Of a DNA stretch of 64,000 nucleotides, positions 61,392 to 64,000 are shown piece by piece. The stretch lies in the NCBI GenBank assembly GCA_024278935.1, contig JAJRSF010000014.1:1-64000 (forward strand), written 5' to 3'. This DNA is from Candidatus Zixiibacteriota bacterium. GTDB lineage: Bacteria; Zixibacteria; MSB-5A5; GN15; FEB-12. The position numbers and the translations under genes were made by a program. Numbering within the stretch: position 1 is the stretch's first letter; the number at the start of each line of letters is the position of its first letter. The notes under the pieces are model-generated. The model saw only the letters and a program-made list of their open reading frames with translations. It had not been told where the DNA came from and ran no database searches.

Positions 61392-62416
61392 CCGAAACTA
61401 CGGTTGAAAAATCAGAACCTACCCAACAAGAATCTGCCACAAAAACACAGGTACAAGGCTTCCCTCCCCCAGCTCCGCAGCAACCTACGCAACCTGAAAA
61501 ACCTGCTGAACAGGTAACTCCTGCACCTGTAAGTGAACCTGAAAAACCTATCGAAACAATAGAACCGACAAAGTCGGCTGAACAGGCAATGCCTGTCGAA
61601 GAAGCAAAACCTGCTGAACAGGCAAAACCTGCTGAACAGGCAAAACCTGCTGAACAGGCAAAACCTATCGAGACAATAGAACCGACAAAGCCGGCAGAAC
61701 AGACAAAACCTGCTGAACCGGTAACTCCTGCACCTTTAAGTGAACCTGAAAAACATATCGAAACAATAGAACCGACAAAGTCGGCTGAACAGACAATGCC
61801 TGCTGAACAGGCAAAACCTGACGAAGAACAGAAACCGACAATGCCAACACCTGCACCTCTGCCGAAGCCTCCACCATTACCTCAAGTGAATAGAGAACAT
61901 CAGCATACAAGTTCTGAGAACCATAAGAATCATGAACAGGTAATGCCTGTCGAAGAAGCAAAACCTGTCGAAGAAGTAAATCAGGCGAAGCCTGTAAAAC
62001 CGACAATGCCAACACCTCCGCCTCTACTTAAGCCTCCACCATTACCTCAAGTGAATAGAGAACATCAGCATACAAGTTCTGACAATCATAAGAATCATGC
62101 ACAGGCAAAACCTGTCGAACCTCGAAAAACTCCACCGCAAATGCCAACACCTCCGCCTATACTTCCACCAAACCCGGAAGTTATGCGACGGAACCGTGAA
62201 GAGCAGGAGCGTCGTTTGAAAGCGTTGCAGGAACAGAAACAGCAACAGCAAAACGGCGATGATACTTCTACAAATGATTCAACTGAGAGTAGTAATTCTT
62301 CTGACGGAGAAAATCGTTCGGAGCAGAACAACCAATCTTCTCATGATGGAAATCAACAGCAGAACAATCAACAGCAGAATTTCCAATCAAGAAGACATAA
62401 CCGAAACAAACGATAA
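61391..62416 (+). CDS. Proline-rich repeat ORF, open from pyrF by a -1 shift
   Basis: The track lists 61589-62416 (275 residues), but the frame is open back to 61343 with coding-like sequence (KAGELTETTVEKSEPTQQES, then FPPPAPQQPTQP) and no ATG, GTG or TTG before 61589. The body consists of KPAEQA, EPEKxIETIEPTKSAEQ and PTMPTP.PL.KPPPLPQVN repeats, then Gln/Asn/Ser-rich sequence and a basic end (QSRRHNRNKR). It is disordered and extended. It either begins at 61589 or is a C-terminal extension of PyrF made by frameshifting (613 residues joined). Function unknown. Confidence 0.6.
   Translation, partial: TETTVEKSEPTQQESATKTQVQGFPPPAPQQPTQPEKPAEQVTPAPVSEPEKPIETIEPTKSAEQAMPVEEAKPAEQAKPAEQAKPAEQAKPIETIEPTKPAEQTKPAEPVTPAPLSEPEKHIETIEPTKSAEQTMPAEQAKPDEEQKPTMPTPAPLPKPPPLPQVNREHQHTSSENHKNHEQVMPVEEAKPVEEVNQAKPVKPTMPTPPPLLKPPPLPQVNREHQHTSSDNHKNHAQAKPVEPRKTPPQMPTPPPILPPNPEVMRRNREEQERRLKALQEQKQQQQNGDDTSTNDSTESSNSSDGENRSEQNNQSSHDGNQQQNNQQQNFQSRRHNRNKR
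61835..62105. repeat. Internal 165-bp tandem duplication in the proline-rich ORF
   Basis: About 106 bases starting CCGACAATGCCAACACCT are repeated at 61835-61940 and 62000-62105 with a period of 165 bases; a second pair is GAACCTGAAAAAC..ATCGAAACAATAG near 61534 and 61742. These in-frame duplications built the protein repeats. Confidence 0.75.
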
Positions 62417-62438
62417 ATATTTTTAATTTATAAATAAA

Positions 62439-62470
62439 AAACGGACACTATCTCGTGTCCGTTTTTTTTG
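62439..62470. terminator. Terminator between convergent genes
   Basis: ACGGACAC/GTGTCCGT stem, loop TATCTC, flanked by A5 and T8, so it works on both strands: for the proline-rich ORF and possibly for the GNAT gene at 62551. Confidence 0.9.
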
Positions 62471-62550
62471 TTTGCAATTTGTAGGAGACCGCTTACCTGT
62501 TCCGCATATCAACAACTTGGAATCTTCAGATGCTTACTACTATTTAGTAG

Positions 62551-63111
62551 TTACCAATCTTTTTCAAAGCGAAGTAGCGAATAGACAAACTTACCGTAGT
62601 ACTCACCATTGAAATAATGATGTTGCCGAAGGGTTCCATCTTTGTGAAATCCGAGCGACTCCACAAGTTGAATCGTAGGCGAATTAAACTCTGCTGTTTC
62701 GGCGTACACTTTATTTAAGTTTCTGAAATCATATAAAAATGAAATTAATAACTGCATCGCTTCTTTGCCATAGTCATGGTTCCGATAAAGCGGGTCAACC
62801 AAAATTCCAAGTTCTGCTGAACGGTTTACATCATTGTAGTTAAAAAACGAAATCTTCCCGATATGGGTATCGTCTTCTTTGAGCATAATAGCAAAGGCTT
62901 GTTTATATGGAGATTTCTCAGGTTTTTTGAACCGGTCGGCAATATCGTTTTCATTGGTGAAAGCTAATGGATGTACGGTCATGGAGTGCGGTTCAGATTT
63001 GTTAAACCAGTCTAAATGACGACGGGCATCATCGGCTGTTTCAGGTGTCAGGTAAATTTTTCTTCCAATAAACGATGGTTGGGTTGGGTACTCTTTTTTT
63101 TCTTTAGCCAT
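62551..63111 (-). CDS. GNAT acetyltransferase, RimJ/RimL-like
   Basis: 186 residues. Typical order of the RimJ/L group: IYLTPETADDARRHLDWFN at the start, AELGILVDPLYRNHDYGKEAMQLLI with the acetyl-CoA loop (about 108-118), and IQLVESLGFHKDGTLRQH near the end. It would acetylate an N-terminus or an amine on a small molecule. It lies 29 bases downstream of ppa on the same strand and is probably cotranscribed. Confidence 0.88.
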   Translation of the reverse strand: MAKEKKEYPTQPSFIGRKIYLTPETADDARRHLDWFNKSEPHSMTVHPLAFTNENDIADRFKKPEKSPYKQAFAIMLKEDDTHIGKISFFNYNDVNRSAELGILVDPLYRNHDYGKEAMQLLISFLYDFRNLNKVYAETAEFNSPTIQLVESLGFHKDGTLRQHHYFNGEYYGKFVYSLLRFEKDW

Positions 63112-63140
63112 TGTTCACTCCGTTTATTTAAAACCTAGAT

Positions 63141-63674
63141 TTACTTTCTTATCTTTTTATCATCAAATGCTATAGCTTCTTTTATCGTATTGATAGCATC
63201 AAGCCGACCCCGAAGATTATCAATAACAACTTCTTTATGCTCAAGCTTTTTATAATCTTCAAAAAACCGCTGAAGTTCTTTCATAACATGTGGAGGAAGT
63301 GCTGAAATATCATGGTACGAATTATATGCAGGGTCAAAGCGATGCACGGCAATAATTTTATCATCCTGTCCTTTTTCATCAGACATGGTAATCATTCCAA
63401 TCGGCAAACACTCAACTAAACAAAGCGAGGCAAGCGGTTCCTGGCAAAGCACCAGCACATCAAGCGGGTCATCATCATCGCAATAAGTCTGCGGAATAAA
63501 ACCATAGTTAGCAGGGTAATGCACCGAACTATAAAGCACACGGTCGGCAAAAAGCATTCCGGTCTCTTTATGTAGCTCATATTTATTTTTTGATCCCTTA
63601 GGAATTTCAATTATAGAAATAAATGCTTCATCAATATTATCGCCGGGGGAAACGTCGTGCCACGGATTGCCCAT
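63141..63674 (-). CDS. ppa: Inorganic pyrophosphatase (family I)
   Basis: 177 residues from the ATG at 63674 (MGNPWHDV), which has AAAGGAG 8 bases upstream; the track start at 63731 adds 19 unconserved residues. Family I signature DDDDPLDVLVL with metal-binding aspartates, plus ISIIEIPKGSKNKYELHKETG and YPANYGFIPQT. It hydrolyses PPi and drives biosynthetic reactions. A GNAT gene follows on the same strand. Confidence 0.95.
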   Translation of the reverse strand: MGNPWHDVSPGDNIDEAFISIIEIPKGSKNKYELHKETGMLFADRVLYSSVHYPANYGFIPQTYCDDDDPLDVLVLCQEPLASLCLVECLPIGMITMSDEKGQDDKIIAVHRFDPAYNSYHDISALPPHVMKELQRFFEDYKKLEHKEVVIDNLRGRLDAINTIKEAIAFDDKKIRK

Positions 63675-63754
63675 ATTTGTTGCTCCTTTAAATTTTGCAC
63701 GTAGTATAAGGGAGAGAGCCGATTGGGGCAATCTTAATTTTTTATAATTGTTGT

Positions 63755-63809
63755 GTAGGGAACTGGCCTGCCTGTTCCTAAGTGAGGTTCAGGCAGGCCT
63801 GAACCCTAC
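63755..63809. repeat. REP-like element GTAGGGAACTGG...CCCTAC
   Basis: Begins GTAGGGAACTGGCCTGCCTG and contains a TTCAGGC/GCCTGAA hairpin, ending in CCCTAC. Related GGAACTGG..CCTGTTCC sequence is at 47836-47860 and a palindromic relative at 13486-13505. Confidence 0.65.
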
Positions 63810-63837
63810 AAAAATAAATCATTTAATTGTCTGTTTT

Positions 63838-63873
63838 GTCAGTTCCTTATTCGTATGCGAATTGAGAACTGAC
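63838..63873. repeat. REP-like cruciform GTCAGTTC...GAACTGAC (copy 2)
   Basis: Outer arms GTCAGTTC/GAACTGAC, inner ATTCG/CGAAT; the same structure as 17751-17786. Confidence 0.7.
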
Positions 63874-63949
63874 AGGCTAATGGTCAGGGCATGACCAAAT
63901 AACAATATTTAAAATTTGACAATCTGCTATCTTTTTGGGTAATTAAAGC

Positions 63950-64000
63950 ATGAGTAAAAATATTCTATTTATAGGTGTGCTGTTTCTGCTTTTCTTTGCA
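63950..64000 (+). CDS. Start of an exported protein, cut by the window edge
   Basis: 17 codons from ATG at 63950: MSKNILFIGVLFLLFFA, a signal-peptide hydrophobic core. A TTGACA lies upstream (about 63918) with an AT-rich -10 region. Too short for the ORF track; identity unknown. Confidence 0.6.
   Translation, partial: MSKNILFIGVLFLLFFA

Noticed and set aside
1-64000. tRNA or rRNA genes
   Set aside because: No cloverleaf or rRNA-like conserved stretch was noticed on reading; a covariance-model search would be decisive but was not possible.

Overview
The window is AT-rich, gene-dense bacterial DNA with no tRNA, rRNA, CRISPR array or transposase that I can see. Several traits point to an uncultured member of the FCB group, and I would guess a Zixibacteria-like candidate phylum. 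These traits are a fused LpxC-FabZ protein (typical of Bacteroidetes and relatives), C-terminal Por/T9SS-like or FlgD-like sorting domains with a YPNPFNP motif, several secreted proteins ending in paired dockerin-like repeats (DISDLV.LVDFIFT), Gram-negative lipid A genes, and lipobox lipoproteins. The phylum assignment is inference; the traits are visible in the translations.

Layout. 1-7.6 kb (minus strand): an edge-truncated secreted protein missed by the ORF track, an mrp-nfu iron-sulfur pair, an M19 dipeptidase, and an NtrY/NtrC-type two-component pair. 7.9-9.5 kb: a propeller lipoprotein behind a sigma-54-like promoter, and a cold-shock protein. 9.6-15.7 kb (minus): an RNA methyltransferase, a large repeat protein with a sorting domain, crt-hbd, and a GNAT. 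16-17.7 kb: two tandem dockerin proteins. 17.8-20.7 kb (minus): pgsA-pgpA-cinA-thpR. 20.8-21.8 kb: an outer-membrane protein and lipoprotein cytochrome c pair behind a Fur-like palindrome. 22.2-25.4 kb: envelope proteins and a GNAT. 26-29.7 kb: a B12-dependent class II ribonucleotide reductase behind two NrdR boxes and an inverted pair of DnaA boxes. 30-31.9 kb: a TPR protein and a cohesin/dockerin protein. 32.1-36.4 kb: a MacA/MacB/LolD-like efflux operon with two permeases. 37-41.5 kb: lipoproteins, a sorting-domain protein, and a DUF4402 protein behind a good sigma-54 site. 41.6-43.8 kb: lpxC/fabZ-lpxA. 44-47.2 kb: a 1023-residue dockerin protein behind three 19-bp iterons. 47.3-53 kb: an SH3-like protein, secA, small membrane and lipoproteins, and rsgA. 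53-55.2 kb: a GH57 glucanotransferase. 55.9-62.4 kb: a sirtuin, a TPR/TonB-C lipoprotein, pyrK-pyrD-pyrF, and a proline-rich ORF. 62.5-64 kb: a GNAT, ppa, and the start of another secreted protein.

The most unusual feature is the number of interrupted genes. Six junctions in five coding units need a -1 shift (one missing base), and five of the six fall on an A or T run of at least five bases: nrdJ (one of its two junctions; the other is an A4 run), the 24.1 kb and 51.5 kb lipoproteins, the TPR/TonB-C lipoprotein, and pyrF into the proline-rich ORF. Two more genes (the 21.2 kb outer-membrane protein and GH57) carry an in-frame stop followed by a coherent continuation. Either the assembly has homopolymer deletions or this lineage uses ribosomal slippage; the sequence alone cannot decide. 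Intergenic DNA is packed with short REP-like palindromic families, one of which carries a TTGACA promoter element in front of three genes.

Many ORF-track starts are really the ribosome-binding site read as TTG (TTGGAGG...). Corrected starts are given where a Shine-Dalgarno and a downstream ATG decide the matter.
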